Source: Ascarosepion bandense (lineage: Eukaryota > Mollusca > Cephalopoda > Sepiida > Sepiidae). From it: 64,000 nucleotides of DNA. Under the pieces are notes generated by a model. It worked only from the letters and a program-made list of their open reading frames with translations, did no database searches and was not told where the DNA came from. The position numbers and the translations under genes were made by a program. The DNA lies in the NCBI GenBank assembly GCA_037127315.1, contig JBBBDQ010001684.1, forward strand, positions 5,334,501 through 5,398,500, in the 5' to 3' direction. Each line of letters begins with the position of its first letter. Position 1 is the stretch's first letter. Of this stretch, positions 34,901 through 46,325 are shown piece by piece.

Positions 34901-35230
34901 GGTGCGCTGATAGTGCAGCGGATGTACGTTGTGGCGCATTGGATATCGGCTCGGAACGAGAAATCGGGGAGCCGAGTTCGAATTCCAGCCGAATTCATTG
35001 CATTCACTTACGCGCAAATACCCTTGGAAAGGTATTAATCCATCTCTTCCATCCAGTTATGGCTTAAATAATAGAACAGATTGGGTTCTGTAGCCTTGGT
35101 CGGCAACCAGTCTACTGCAGAAAGCAATGGCAACCTACTGCGGGATAATCTTCTGCCCAGTCAGTCATGTCTCTTTCGAGACATGATCGCCCAAGCGTGT
35201 ATCACGTATGGCACTTAACTGACTGACTGA
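34901..35230 (+). mobile_element. SINE-1, near full length
   Basis: A tRNA-related head has an A-box-like TGATAGTGCAGCGGATG and a B box GAGTTCGAATTCC at about 34974-34986. The body follows with AAATACCCTTGGAAAGGTAT, CTGTAGCCTTGGTCGGCAAC and CTTTCGAGACATGATCGCCC, and the end is ACTGACTGACTGA. The inverted copy at 37822-38110 shares all these blocks, which defines the element at about 300-330 bp. It has no protein coding and would depend on a LINE for movement. Confidence 0.8.
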
Positions 35231-35420
35231 TAGTGTAGCGGCTGTCAATGAGAAAATGAAACTGGTTTACAGAGTTCAAATTCTGGTTAATTCTGTTTTG
35301 TTCATTCACATTTTTTTGTTTTAAAAAAGCATGAATCCATTTCTAACCAGCTATGAGTTAAATAGAAGATCAGACTGAGCTCGTTTGTTCTGGTTGCCAG
35401 CCGGTCTATAAAGAAGAGAA
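35231..35420 (+). mobile_element. SINE-1, second diverged copy in tandem
   Basis: Begins at once after the first copy with TAGTGTAGCGGCTGTCAATG. A B-box-like CAGAGTTCAAATTCTGG, AAGCATGAATCCATTTCTAA and GGTTGCCAGCCGGTCTATA follow. It is more diverged than its neighbour and ends in an (AAAAAC)n-rich tail at 35421-35475. Confidence 0.7.
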
Positions 35421-36094
35421 ACAAAAACAAAAACAAAACAAAAACAAAAAACAAAAACAAAAAACAAAACAAAAAATATAGCCTCAAGAAGGATGGTTTC
35501 CGTTACACTATCTTGTCTGAGACACGTGACTGCTGCTAAGGACTCGAATTACGGGACTCGTGACTGTGTGCTTATGATTGAAAAATACGATAACTTCTTG
35601 ACATCTGAATTCTTGGGGTGTTCTGTTATTATTTACACACACCATTAATGACCTCAGCGTGGTGGTATCGCAATGTTTCGGTCGTTGTACTTTACGACCT
35701 TCTTCAGGTGTCTGCGGATCCAGGTAACCTTCATAGAATTTCAAACTTAGCCTTTTATTTAATCTACGGGGATACGGGGAATAGATTATTCTCATTCAAC
35801 TGTCTACATCTAGGGAGAGCTCGTGTTCTCTTTTTAGCATTTATCAGTTATTATTTACTCTGTTTCCGCTGAATCTGAATTCCTACAGCCAATCTTATGA
35901 ATCGAGCTCACAATTACTGTGTTACTAAATTTACAAACCGACTGTTTAATTCACTAGGTTATTGTCTCGTGGGACACTTCTGAAGCTAGAACTTGGGCAT
36001 AATGTCCAAACATAATGTTAAACTTAATGTTCTTCTCGTTTGTCTTTTACTTGGGAACAGATTCCCTAGGAAAAGATTTGAGTCAATCTATTTG
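35421..36094. other. A-rich tail, then unassigned DNA
   Basis: (AAAAACAAAAC)n tail to 35475, then unassigned sequence. On the minus strand 35650-35710 reads ACCTGAAGAAGGTCG, a spacer, then CGACCGAAACATTGCG, a stem-loop ending in GAAAC that resembles degenerate hammerhead-type motifs. No coding gene seen. Confidence 0.45.
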
Positions 36095-36109
36095 ACGTCG
36101 AGTAATCAA

Positions 36110-36197
<88 letters not shown>

Positions 36198-36215
36198 TTG
36201 ACTACTCGAAGACAA
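36095..36215. repeat. (TA)n array inside a short inverted repeat
   Basis: About 41 TA units (36113-36194) are bounded by GTCGAGTAATCAAGAATA on the left and its near complement TATTCTTGACTACTCGAAGAC on the right (one mismatch within the 17-bp arm). Confidence 0.85.
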
Positions 36216-36380
36216 ATTATTAAAAATCGCCTAAAGACACGAAATAACTCGTTTAAAAATGAAAAATATTCAAAAGTTCTACAATATAACTGTATCGAAC
36301 ACTTTCAATACAAATGTGTACTGGTCTAACCCTATTATGACCAAAAACTAAATATTAAACAATATATATATATATATATA

Positions 36381-36703
36381 ATAAAAGTGCGAGAATCCGT
36401 AAACATTGTGTTTTAAAGTGCAGATTTATTAATGTTATTATCATTGATGTTACTTGCTTTTTGTATGATATATATATTAAGTGTCCATTATGGTATTTGT
36501 GTCGCTACAGGTGTTTCGAGGCCAAAGTTGACTCTGTTCAGGCGAAAAATCTTGTGACGTTACATGTTGAGATTCGTTTGTTTTCCTTTAGCGATAGGAA
36601 TACCATTATTAACATTTAATATATCATGCAAATAGCAAGTAATATTAATAATGACAACAACAATAAGTCTACACTTTAAACAAATCGTTCACGGCTTCTC
36701 GCA
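36381..36703. mobile_element. Foldback element / MITE with ~115-bp inverted arms
   Basis: The left arm 36381-36499 begins AAAAGTGCGAGAATCCGT. The right arm 36601-36703 ends with ACGGCTTCTCGCACTTTT. The arms match as reverse complements along their length (GTTACTTGCTTTTTG against CAAATAGCAAGTAAT). A ~100-bp spacer separates them and no transposase is present. A TA array lies directly to its left, consistent with insertion in a TA target. Confidence 0.75.
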
Positions 36704-36747
36704 CTTTTTTCTATTCTAATTCCTCTCGCTGAAACAAACCCTCTTTC

Positions 36748-36754
<7 letters not shown>

Positions 36755-36811
<57 letters not shown>
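36755..36811. repeat. (TA)n array
   Basis: TA array. To its right, 36890-36945 reads AGGGGTACACCCGT then ATAAAATAAAG, matching the possible Tx1 LINE tail at 51408-51450 (GGGGTACACCCGTCTG, then GCGATAAAAC). Confidence 0.85.
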
Positions 36812-36813
<2 letters not shown>

Positions 36814-37136
36814 CCTCCTGTCACGCTCAGTAGGTGTATAACGTGTGAGGAAAACAGCTAATAATATCCTACAATATTCCGCAGTCCTTTTTTTATACAT
36901 CAGGAGGGGTACACCCGTATATGTATGATAAAATAAAGTGTTTTCTTCTTTGCCTGAGTCACTCCCAATAAGCGTTACATTATCACTCTATGCCTCACTA
37001 GTAGAACTGAGTATGTGTAGAGTTTATGTATATAGAGTCATGTTTGTTGTTTTCCGAACATAGTAAACGCATTGTTACCGTGTTCGTAATTGATATTGTT
37101 AAGTGTTGGATTATTTATTTTTTTTATTAATAATGC

Positions 37137-37140
<4 letters not shown>

Positions 37141-37180
<40 letters not shown>
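37141..37180. repeat. (TA)n tail of hammerhead SINE copy A
   Basis: TA array directly continuous with the 3' end (minus strand) of the SINE copy at 37181-37400. Confidence 0.9.
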
Positions 37181-37182
<2 letters not shown>

Positions 37183-37400
37183 GCAGACAGATCCGTCTCG
37201 CTTTATCACAACTCATGTGCTTTTAATCCAGAATTGAAACCCAACCGAATTGGCGTCAGTCGGCGACTCCACCTCTGAGCTATGGGCGCTCGGTAGAAGA
37301 AAGCAGACTTTTTAGCGCGTATATTATAATTATACACGCCCAATAGCCGAGAGTGTTCTAATTCATTGCTGGATGAACGATGCGTTATATATATAATGTC
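37181..37400 (-). mobile_element. Hammerhead SINE, copy A (ribozyme decayed)
   Basis: On the minus strand, a 5' block (ATTAGAACACTCTCGGC, ACGCGCTAAAAAGTCTGC) leads to a tRNA-like head with an A-box-like CATAGCTCAGAGGTGGAG and a B-box-like TTGGGTTTCAATTC. The ribozyme remnant follows (CATGAGTTGTGATAAAGCGA, then GATCTGTCTGCAG) and then (TA)n. The core has lost CTGATGA and has GAGA in place of GAAA, so it cannot cleave. It is the best copy of subfamily 1 for the 5' half. Confidence 0.75.
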
Positions 37401-37821
37401 GTGGAACCAGTTAAGCAGTCCAGCAAGAAAATAATACAACAGCCAAAATAGGAAATAACGAATATATATATTATACACAGCAAAATACAATACGTGGAAC
37501 TCTGTTAGTAGAACGAATAAACACGGTTTAGGAAATAATACAATAATTGGAACTCGCTATAGTCGTAACGGTAGCAGTCTTGGCTATCTCCCGCCTATCG
37601 CTCTCCACTGATCTGCTTATGCTGATCTCCTGCGGATCTCTCACACTCTCCCACCTATCGTGGGGGGAAGCATATGTAGTTGTAGGAAGAGTTCAATCTG
37701 TTGTAATGGGTGATGCCACCATGACATATAATCTATTTGTTTAAACATTTTTTTAATAGATACACGTATTTGAGAAGAAACTATATTTTTTTTTATAATT
37801 AAACAGTATATTTATTTATAT
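37401..37821. other. No gene recognised
   Basis: A 65-codon plus frame (37547-37744) has no known motif. The stretch is flanked by two SINEs. Confidence 0.4.
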
Positions 37822-38110
37822 CTCAGTCAGTCAGTTAAGTGCCATACGTGATACACGCTTGGGCGATCATGTCTTGAAAGACACCGTGCAGAATAATATC
37901 CCTCAGTAGGTTGCCATTAATTTCTGCGGTAGATTGGTTGCCAACCAAGGCTATAGAACCCAATCTGTCCTGTTATTTTTTGGAGGGAAGAGACGGATTA
38001 ATACCTTTCCTAAGGGTATTTGCGCGTGAGTGCAAAGAATTGAACTGTAATTTGAACTCGGTTCCCCGATTTCTCGTTCCGAGCCGATATCCACTGCACC
38101 TCAACGCACA
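37822..38110 (-). mobile_element. SINE-1, near full length, inverted
   Basis: It is the reverse complement of 34901-35230: TCAGTCAGTCAGTTAAGTGC, then ATACACGCTTGGGCGATCAT, GGTTGCCAACCAAGGCTAT, AAGGGTATTTGCGCGTGAG and GATTTCTCGTTCCGAGCCGA. The B box is slightly decayed (TTGAACTCGG on the plus strand). Together with 34901 it forms an inverted pair about 2.6 kb apart. Confidence 0.8.
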
Positions 38111-38129
38111 TTCAACGCATTTATATCTT

Positions 38130-38224
38130 TAGGCCTCAATAATCGATAAATGCTATTAGGAAAACCCTCAGTTGATCTGACGTGTCTTAGACCGCGATGT
38201 ATAGTTCACGTATCTATTAAACAT

Positions 38225-38291
<67 letters not shown>
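38130..38291. repeat. tRNA-like repeat remnant and (ATCT)n array
   Basis: AGGCCTCAATAATCGATAAA, TTAGGAAAA and GACGTGTCTTA at 38130-38190 match the flank and half of the tRNA pseudogene at 13510-13615, with the B-box part deleted. About 17 ATCT units follow at 38224-38291. Confidence 0.6.
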
Positions 38292-38714
38292 GCCGAATTC
38301 CTGATGTTGACGTGAATGTATCATTGATAATATTGACCAGTCTATGTAAAAGACAGTTTTTTTTAATAATTAAGATATCAAGGTTGTTAGACATTTTCAA
38401 TTAGAAGACTAGTGTAATCTTACTAACCATTGATTTCTGAGATTTGAGTTTAGTAAATATAAGTTCTCTTTTTTTATCATCCTGGTATACATTCACTGAG
38501 TGCAGTATCCGCGGTAATTACACCCGATTGAGTTATATCTGTGAAGCACGCTTCGTGTTTCCTCCGTACACGCAAATATTGTTGCGAAAAGAGACGAGAA
38601 TGGAGTCGTGTAATTAATTGAATAATTATCCATTAAGGAATAGAAAATATTCACTGCACGCATAAATTTAATGTAATTAGTTTAAAAAAAGTGAAAGATT
38701 TATTGCGATGTACT
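38292..38714. other. No gene recognised
   Basis: Nothing recognised. Confidence 0.4.
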
Positions 38715-38930
38715 AAGATTAAGGAAAGTATGCGGTTGGCATAGAAGTTATGGTCTCTGAAGACAGAATTGGCAGTCCGAGTTCAAATTTTGACCTAGAT
38801 AGTTGTATTTACTTTGCAATTAATTTTTTGTGGGTAGCGATGAATCCGTTTCTGCACTCCCAGTTATGCATTAAATAGTAATGCGCACTGGATCTTTAGT
38901 AGGGCAACGAGTTGAGATAGACAACTCTGA
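38715..38930 (+). mobile_element. SINE-1-related copy, diverged
   Basis: An A-box-like TGCGGTTGGCATAGAAGTTA leads to a B-box-like CCGAGTTCAAATTTTGACC. Then GATGAATCCGTTTCTG, CCAGTTATGCATTAAATAG and CAACGAGTTGAGA follow in SINE-1 order. Confidence 0.6.
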
Positions 38931-38936
38931 ATTTAA

Positions 38937-38937
<1 letters not shown>

Positions 38938-38973
<36 letters not shown>

Positions 38974-39097
38974 TAAAATATAATTTTCAGGTATTCTGCA
39001 CTTATGGGTTAAAGTAATGAATATAAGGGATAGGGCGTTTGTAAATATAAAAGGAGACAATGAAGACCACACCCAAAGTTGAACGCAATTGTCAGAC

Positions 39098-39158
<61 letters not shown>
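38938..39158. repeat. Two (TA)n arrays flanking ~135 bp
   Basis: TA arrays at 38940-38967 and 39101-39158 bracket a short unassigned segment. The minus open frame is an Ile/Tyr artefact. Confidence 0.85.
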
Positions 39159-39161
<3 letters not shown>

Positions 39162-40140
39162 GCATATCTTAATTCAAGCATATTTAGTTGCATAATCTAG
39201 ACATATATATATATATATATTTATTTTAGACAAAAAAAAATAATTTAGTTGATAGTTGCGAATTTTCTTTTTAAATTTACAGCTATTAACTAAATCCATT
39301 TTTGTCTTAGTAATCCACCTATGAAGAGGATCTTGGATGAGACTGAAAGTACTTGGGAAAATAACAAAAAAAAAGGAGAAAAACTATGGCGCCTTGCTTA
39401 ATGAATTTAATTACAACAGTAGGAAATTAATCTGTAATTTCAAGAGGATTAAAATAAAAATAGACACAATATGTCTAGATTATTCAACCAAACATGCTTA
39501 AAAGAAATCTGATACTCTTTCTTTTTACCATAAATGATTTAGCGATTACAGGTGAGCACTCCCTACAAATTTACTAATGCGATCATTACAAATGCAATAT
39601 ATCCAATTAGTTTTTGTTGCCTCTTGATGAGATGAGATACTAAGTTATGTCTAAGAAATAAATATATTAATGTTCCCAGACTCCAAATCCAATTTTTCAA
39701 TCACCTGAGGAAATGTTTAGATATATCTCTTGTTTCTTCCCAATGTTAATTTAATTTGGGGCTAGTGGCCGGGAAACCAGTGTTCTCGTTCTCATTTTCC
39801 TGAAATTCTTATCAGGATTGAAATTTTGTTTTATAGATGTCATTCATTATATTTTTCAGTTAATTATTATGTTTCATATCTTGCTTTTTTTGCTGTTGCT
39901 CTTCATCTTTTTCCTCTTCATATTGTCCTCCTCACTTTTTCTCTACTTCCGCTTTTCTTCACGCTCTTCGCTCTATATTTTCCTTTTTCCTTTTTTCTAA
40001 TTCATTCACTTTCATTCACTTTCTTTTTCCCGCTTATGTTTCTTCATATTTTTATTCCCCCTCCTCCTCCTCCTCCTACTACTACTATAACTTCTACTGC
40101 ACCTTGTTTCTACATTTCTTTTCTACTTCATCTTCATAAA
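39159..40140. other. No gene recognised; pyrimidine-rich 39880-40080
   Basis: A small TA array at 39202-39220 and a CT-rich stretch with (CTC)n and (TAC)n near 40055-40085. Open frames across it are low complexity. Confidence 0.45.
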
Positions 40141-41010
40141 ACAGGGTGCGATGGATGAATTGTCATCGAAATTACGCAAAAATGAAAATAACACTGACAT
40201 CTCATTTTACCAAAATATATTTAGCATAATTACACAAAAATATCTTGAAATACTAACGAGTAACTTTATTCAATAAAATCGCCATTGGCTTCACAACCAC
40301 GGTCTCTAGACCATTTTGGAATCTATGACATATCGTCTGGACGGTCACTTTGATTACGTTCGTGAGTGCTGCAATAATCCTTGGCTTCAGGTTATCTTTG
40401 GCGCTACAAAGAGTTTTTTGGGATCTCGCTCAACTGCGCTCCACACATAATGATCAAAGGGGTTGCAGTCGGGGGAAGTTAAGTAGCCTGATGTAAGAGG
40501 TGATGCGTCGCAGAAATTGTCTCATAGTCATGACTGGGTTCTACTACTTGTGTGTCATGCTGTAGATTCCCGTTGTCAGATATCATCAGCCACCCTCTTG
40601 ACCCAAGGAAGCACTATATGAATGGAGGCATAATGTCACCATCACTAGTGATCGCTCTAAACATTTTCGTAATCATTAGTAAACTCATCTAACCATTTCT
40701 GAACGCTCTGCACTGTTCTGAGATTCTTGTGGACTAGTTTTCGCACTGAAGGTTATAATCGTGCTATGTCGGTTGCTAATCGACTTAACGAACTAAAGAA
40801 CTTCTATGAATTTGCCAAGTACTTCCTGTTAATTCTTATTAATATAGGAGGGAAAGTCCATTATCTGAGGAATAGGTGTGTTTCCCCATAACAGAGATTG
40901 ACACCCAAACACTCTGAAATGTTCGTATTAGAACTCCCGGTGCGAGTGCCAAGCAGTACATTATGTCGTTTTCAGATTTCTGGCGAAGTTATTGCAATCA
41001 TGGTGCTATT
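40141..41010 (-). pseudogene. Mariner-superfamily transposase relic, third lineage
   Basis: Minus-strand blocks in order: SSLSRLATDIARL then SVRKLVHKNLRT (about 40730-40800, a helix-turn-helix region), GDGDIMPPFI near 40625-40655, the acidic block TSPDCNPFDHYVWSAVERDP near 40425-40480 (the family's SPDxNPxDYxVW signature with its catalytic aspartate), and the C-terminal end EANGDFIE with stop near 40268-40295. CAGGGTG at 40143-40149 could be the outer TIR. Several frameshifts and stops are present. The family differs from the DD34D relic at 25540-26170, which has APSDF in place of NPFDHY. Confidence 0.75.
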
Positions 41011-42754
41011 ATTCTCACAGACATTGCTCAATGAGCCTTACTATAATATGCAGTCGATAAATTCAAAATCAATCAACACACATGTGCGAAATTAAATGTT
41101 TAAAAAGGTGACAAATTAGCCATTAAATCGTGTATATGCTTCACTTCTTTTTTCTTCTTTCTTTCCTTCCTGCTTAACCTTCATTTTTACTCAGTTTTCT
41201 TTTTTAACTTCTTTCCTTTATCTTTTCTCTCCCTCCCTAATACATCTTATGTAACTCATTCTTTTGTTCTTCTCTCTTTGTATCTTTATTTCATTTTTGT
41301 CTACAGTCTTCTTCTTCTTCTTCTTTATCTTCTTCTTTCTTCATTTCTTCTTTCCCTTTTAATTTCCACTTATTTTACTTCAACTTTTTCTTTCAGTCTC
41401 CTTCATTTTCTTCTTCTTCTTCTTCTTCTTCTTCTTCACTTTTATCCACTTTCCTCTTATTCCTTTCCTTCTTCATCATCTCTCCTCCTCTTTCACCTTC
41501 TTTCAACATTTGTTCTTTTCCTTCTTCAACATTTTCTACTTCCCTTCTTCCTCTTTTCCTTTTTTCAACTTTATTTTTTTATTTTTTATTCAATCGTTTC
41601 AATCTCATTAAATCTCGCGGTGAGTCAAATGTGGTTTTGTCGGTGGAGGAGAAAATAGTTTTACTGAGATTGGCGTGGCATTCTGATCTTGAAAAATTGA
41701 ACCCTGACCGTTGGTTTCGCTTACTTCTACAGATTCACTGTTGATCACTGGACCCCTATTTCACCAAGGGATGATATTGTGGTTTCAACACCACGTGAAT
41801 CATCAGTTGTTGTCCATTTCGGTATGAATTTCAATAAATCCTCTGTTTCATCCATATTTATGTTAAAAATAATGTTAATACTAACATGAAAATACTAGAC
41901 ATTAAACCCTACGGCATAGTCTTAATTAAAGGGAAAATAACGAAGCTGTTTTCATTCTCAGTGACTTTAGGCCATCTTGATCAAAACAAAAGATGAACTC
42001 AGAAGTCTAGACCAGAAAAGAAGAAAACAGATAGCTCGTTACATCGAAGAGACAATGTTGACAGGTTATATAAATATTTTTAAACAAAAGAATAGAACGA
42101 GCCAGTATGTGAGGTTGCGTTGATTCTGCAGTCAAGTGACGCTAAGATGACGCTACAGTACAAGGAAAAACTAATCAGAGAAGCAGAAACACTTCAGAAG
42201 AAAAACCAAATTAGTGGCAACAAAATCGACATCGACATGGCAGCGCTGAGATAGGGTGTCGAATTAAATCGTGGCCTAAAGCCAATTCCTCAAGAACCAA
42301 CGTTATAAAAGCCAATATAGTGAAAGAGCACAAAACCGCTTGTGTCGCCTGCGTGGATATAAAAATGAAACACTGTAATGTTGAGAAGAGCCGTTTCCAT
42401 ACAGGAAACATTCAGCCTCATTGACCTAACAATTAACACTAGTGACGTTTGAATTTTATAAAATATTACTTTTTCAGGAAAATATGCTTCTCAGACAGAC
42501 TGTAATCGCTCGTTCGAGTACGTGTAAAAGTTTCTTTCTTAACCATTTTGTTACTGTAGTGTGGAAAGTCAACATCTTATTGTATTATTATTTTCCAGTT
42601 TAGTGATATCCATTTTAGTTGCTGCTACTTGTAGGGGGGGTGGCTCAGTGATGCTTGTTAAATTGGCCTTGTGCCAAAAACAACCAAAGTCCCCACAATT
42701 TGAAATATCAGAACGTTAAAGGTTGGATGTTGAAATGTGATGGATAAAATATTT
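41011..42754. other. No gene recognised; (TTC)n-rich 41300-41580
   Basis: 41130-41600 is pyrimidine-rich with (TTC)n. The 126-codon frame there is Leu/Ser/Phe low complexity. The rest holds no recognisable coding or repeat, although 42130-42400 has purine-rich frames without known motifs. Confidence 0.4.
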
Positions 42755-43485
42755 CGTTTGTACATTAAAGTAAATTTTTTATTAACAGAATAACAAGATT
42801 GTAAGAAACAAATAAAATGTTCACAGAAAAAATGCATGTAGTTAATTGTTCAAAGAGAAATGTAAGTATTTAAAATGTCCCACAGAAATTCAGAGTTCAT
42901 AGTTGATAGTAGCAGGATACGTGTATGTAAAAGGATTAAAAAGGTTGCGAACAAAAGCTTGTGTTCCTTTCCTTTTTATGGCCGAAGAAAAACTGAAGAG
43001 CAAAATAAGGAAATAAAGGAGATTGTCTTTATCGAAGTCAGTTGAAGTATCTTTCTGTTGTTTTCTTTGACGGTGTGTGGGTGAAGACGAAGAAAGGAAA
43101 AATTGGAAGGAGAAATACAAGGAGTGTGTGACGTGCTCTTGCATCCGGGTCGGCAAATTAAATTTTCTTTTCTCCCATTTCGAAAAACCCCATGTCGGAC
43201 TGATTTGACCGGTCAAGCGACGTGGTTTAAGTAGTGAAATTTATCACGTGACTAGATCGAAACCACATACACGTTTTCTTGATGTTAAGATAAATTGACC
43301 GGGGTTATAGATTAATTTGCTATTTCCTATCCACTCAGAATCTAAAATCTTACTTTTCACACTGACTTGTGAAATTTGTTTTGGTCTGGGTTTTTCCAAA
43401 TTGTTTTTAGTCCAATTTTTCGGGTGTGCAATTTTACTTTTTTCATTTGAGTTACTTGTCAGATGATATAGGATTTGTATCCTAA
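42755..43485. repeat. Dispersed repeat R1, copy b
   Basis: Second copy of the repeat at 855-1608, same orientation, with GTAGTTAATTG, TGATAGTAGCAGGATA, GACCGGTCAAGCGACGTGG, CACACTGACTTGTGAAATTT and GGATTTGTATCCTAA in order. Divergence is visible throughout, so both are old. The left end TTTTTTATTAACAG matches TTTATTAATAG of copy a. Confidence 0.7.
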
Positions 43486-44120
43486 ATACTATTAGAAGTT
43501 TTCATGTTGAATGACTTTCATTTGATATGGATATTCTTGGTTTTGAAACAATCGTCTAAACGGATTAATCTAGCACTCTTTACAACCCTGACAGCTCAGA
43601 ATGTTTTGACTAACCGGAAGGAACGTTATCGCCGACTCGAGTGTCAGCAAATGAAAACCTTGAAAGAAGAAAAATATTATCATGACTAGATGGGCAAGAA
43701 TTCTTAAAGCTTTCTTCTTATCCCTTAGAAACAATCTCCCAAACTCGAACTCCAATGAAAGCCTGGGTATGATAAGAAACTATATCGGTCAACAAAGTCG
43801 TATATTTTTAGTGGTGACCCCATTACCTTATCATTTCAGACAGGAATACAAAAAAGAAACGAGAGCGCCCAGTATATTTAATCATTTCTTAGACTATGCT
43901 CTGTACATATACAAGTACAGATGTGAAGAGATGGGCACTGATTATTTAAACATTCCGTAAAACATTCTGCATAATATGCTAGTAGAAAACATAGTTGTTT
44001 TCTCTCTAGACACCAGAGTACTGATTATTAAGGTGGACTTTGCTGATGACATAGGTATTCATAGCTACAATAGGAATGATCAAAATAATCAAGTTTCTGA
44101 AATTGGCTATTATTTTCGTA
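43486..44120. other. Unrecognised open frames
   Basis: Two adjacent plus frames (43504-43689, 61 codons; 43682-43960, 92 codons) overlap by a few bases and could be one frameshifted ORF. The peptides contain NRKERYRRLECQQMKT and YIGQQSRIFLVV but match nothing I can name. They may be transposon-derived. Not called as genes. Confidence 0.3.
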
Positions 44121-44127
44121 ACAACCT

Positions 44128-44388
44128 AATACTTGGACATCGCCCGGTTCACGCTCCACCCACGTCTTTTGAACAGGTAAAGAGGCTCATCCCTTGTTCC
44201 CTGTTTAGGATGTGGTTTTCGGCTTTCTCTTTTCCAGTCTTCACTCCTTTTCTTTTTTTTCAATTGGAGTTTCCTTTTTTCCAATTGGAGTAGATAGACT
44301 AAACTATCGCCCGGTTCTCAGTCCACCGACGTCTAATGAACAGATGAAGAGGCGCATCCCTTGTTCCATGCTTAGGATGTGGTTTCCG
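44128..44388 (+). repeat. Direct duplication, ~87 bp, 174 bp apart
   Basis: The block beginning CATCGCCCGGTTCACGCTCC and reaching TTTAGGATGTGGTTTTCGG recurs about 174 bp later as CTATCGCCCGGTTCTCAGTC ... CTTAGGATGTGGTTTCCGG. Two TTTTTTCCAATTGGAG-type pieces lie between. Confidence 0.8.
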
Positions 44389-44478
44389 GTTTTCTCTTTT
44401 TTAATCTTGTCACTCTTACGTAGCCCCCTGCACATCGGTGGCGTTACCGCCTTGCTCGGGGTGATATGATTTAAAAAA
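44389..44478 (+). mobile_element. LINE-1 family 3' tail
   Basis: CGTAGCCCCCTGCACATCGG, CCTTGCTCGGGGTGATATGA and TTTAAAAAA match the last ~70 bases of LINE-1 copies elsewhere. The junction with the duplicated segment upstream is unclear. Confidence 0.7.
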
Positions 44479-44869
44479 TGGTAATGTAATGAGCTATTGT
44501 CGTCTATTACAGATAAGAAGGCGAAGTTAAAGCTATCATACAAAACGTTAAATTTTACTGCACTTCAAACTTTAGCAATTACCACCGTCCAAAGGGTGGA
44601 TGTTATCTCCGCGCCCAAATTTGAAACACGGATCTTACATTTCTCGTACCTGATGTTTGAGAGGCTGTTGTCTTCTAGGTTAGTGTCTACATAGTTCCCT
44701 CACGCACATATATCACTTAATCTGAGACGATCGCGTGAATCTTCACCTGGCGGCCCGGAGGACATCTGTCAGGTCAGTGTTGCAACTGGCTATGCTAAAA
44801 GACACTGAGGTTACAGTCTATCTTAGCATGATTAAGAAAATATGTAAATAATCGTTCTTTACCATAATA

Positions 44870-45008
44870 GAATCGTTCCTATGGAAGGCTAGAGAGACCA
44901 GTGTACTCATGTTATTTAACTGATAGCTAGAGGAAGATTCGTGTCTCATGATAAGGATGTTAGTGCGAAAGTGAATGCAACAGATTGAACTCAGCTCGTC
45001 GATTCCGG
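44870..45008 (-). mobile_element. SINE-1 fragment
   Basis: On the minus strand GAGTTCAATCTGTTGCATTC (B-box region), then TCTTCCTCTAGCTATCAG and CTCTAGCCTTCCATAGG follow SINE-1 order. Confidence 0.6.
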
Positions 45009-45609
45009 CATCAACGCAATTACCTTACTCTGCCAACACCCCCATTTTTATTTGTTGACTTTTTTTTCGGCTTTCTTTTTTTTCTCTATTTCCTCATACA
45101 GAAATGCATTTTTTTAAAAATGATTTCCTTAGTCATTATTTGTTTTCCAATAAAATTCGTCTCTCTTTTCCCATAATCTATTCCTTAGTTTCTCTTCCCT
45201 ATTTCCTTTTACCCACGTCTGTTTCTATTCACAACCATTGTCTATTTTTCTCTTTTTTTTTTTTTTTTTGGCAGACATTTTCTCTGACTTAATCAGCAAC
45301 GGCGGCGCTAACGCCCGTACTTCTCAATGCTCAGCCTGCTACAAGGTCACCAGGCGCCGCCCTCTGTGTAAATCGGGAGACGGGCTCATCTTCCGTGAAT
45401 GAAATATGCTCCTGGGGTGCAGTGACGCCATTTTGTATATTGTATTTATATGCAAGATGCGATAAAAATGCCCAATCCTGATTAACAGATATCTGCAACT
45501 GTACTCCACAGCATACACACATATATATGTGTGTGTGCGTGTGTGCGTGCGTATATATGTGTGTGTATTTCAAAAGACATACATATACACATATGTACTG
45601 ATATGAGCG

Positions 45610-45680
<71 letters not shown>

Positions 45681-46129
45681 CATGTATGTTATTGTGCGTG
45701 TGTACGAGGGGGATTAATAAATATGTAGCCGGACTCATTTATTAACTGAATTTTGATCTGAAATTTTGAGCATTGTTTAATGCACGCTCTATGGGGTTAA
45801 TATCTCAAACATAAATAAGTACATTGTTGACAAGAAAGTACATCGTGCTGAAAAGTAAATATTTTCGTATAAGATAAATCCTTTATATCATAATTTTTGT
45901 TTGTGTGTGCGCGTACGCTCGGGTATATATGTGTGCGTGATCATTTGCCAGCTATCGTCTGTCTAGGAAGCATTTGCCGTTATATTTAAAGTACTGGAAT
46001 GATACAGTTAAATTTCTTGACTGATCAACCCATTCTACATGCTGAATTGTTTATTTTAACGACTTGCACTTAGCAAGCATCTTCTTTTGAACAAACACGC
46101 CCAAGAATTAACTGGTAGTTTTCTCCTTG
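45009..46129. other. No gene recognised; TG/TA microsatellites 45515-45690
   Basis: A compound TG/TA array occupies 45515-45690. The 135-codon minus frame across it is simple-sequence artefact. TACGAGGGGGATTAATAAAT at about 45703-45722 resembles a mariner terminal repeat, but no partner end was found. Confidence 0.45.
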
Positions 46130-46325
46130 TTTGTTACGGTTTATCAACCTTTTGTGGGTTATTAAAAGCCGAATCATATTTTGAATTGTAGTAATTTCTT
46201 ATTGTTATCTTTTTTCGAATGAATATTGTTTAACATTTTTTTTAAAGAATGAAAGTAGTTTTGAAAAATACAAATCCTACTATTAAACCCTTATCTGGGG
46301 GAGGAGAATCGATCCTGGTGACGCA
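46130..46325. repeat. Dispersed repeat R3, copy c (partial)
   Basis: TTACGGTTTATCAACCTTTT, GTGGGTTATTAAAAGCCGAA and later CCTTATCTGGGGGAGG correspond to the left part of R3. Confidence 0.55.

Noticed and set aside
35618..35872. 84-codon frame as a gene
   Set aside because: Overlaps a minus-strand stem-loop motif and has no recognisable domain.
43504..43960. Two adjoining frames as one frameshifted host gene
   Set aside because: No recognisable family, no codon-level support and flanked by repeats; left as unassigned.
45703..45725. Mariner terminal repeat TACGAGGGGGATTAATAAAT
   Set aside because: No inverted partner within several kb and no transposase beside it, so not called as an element.
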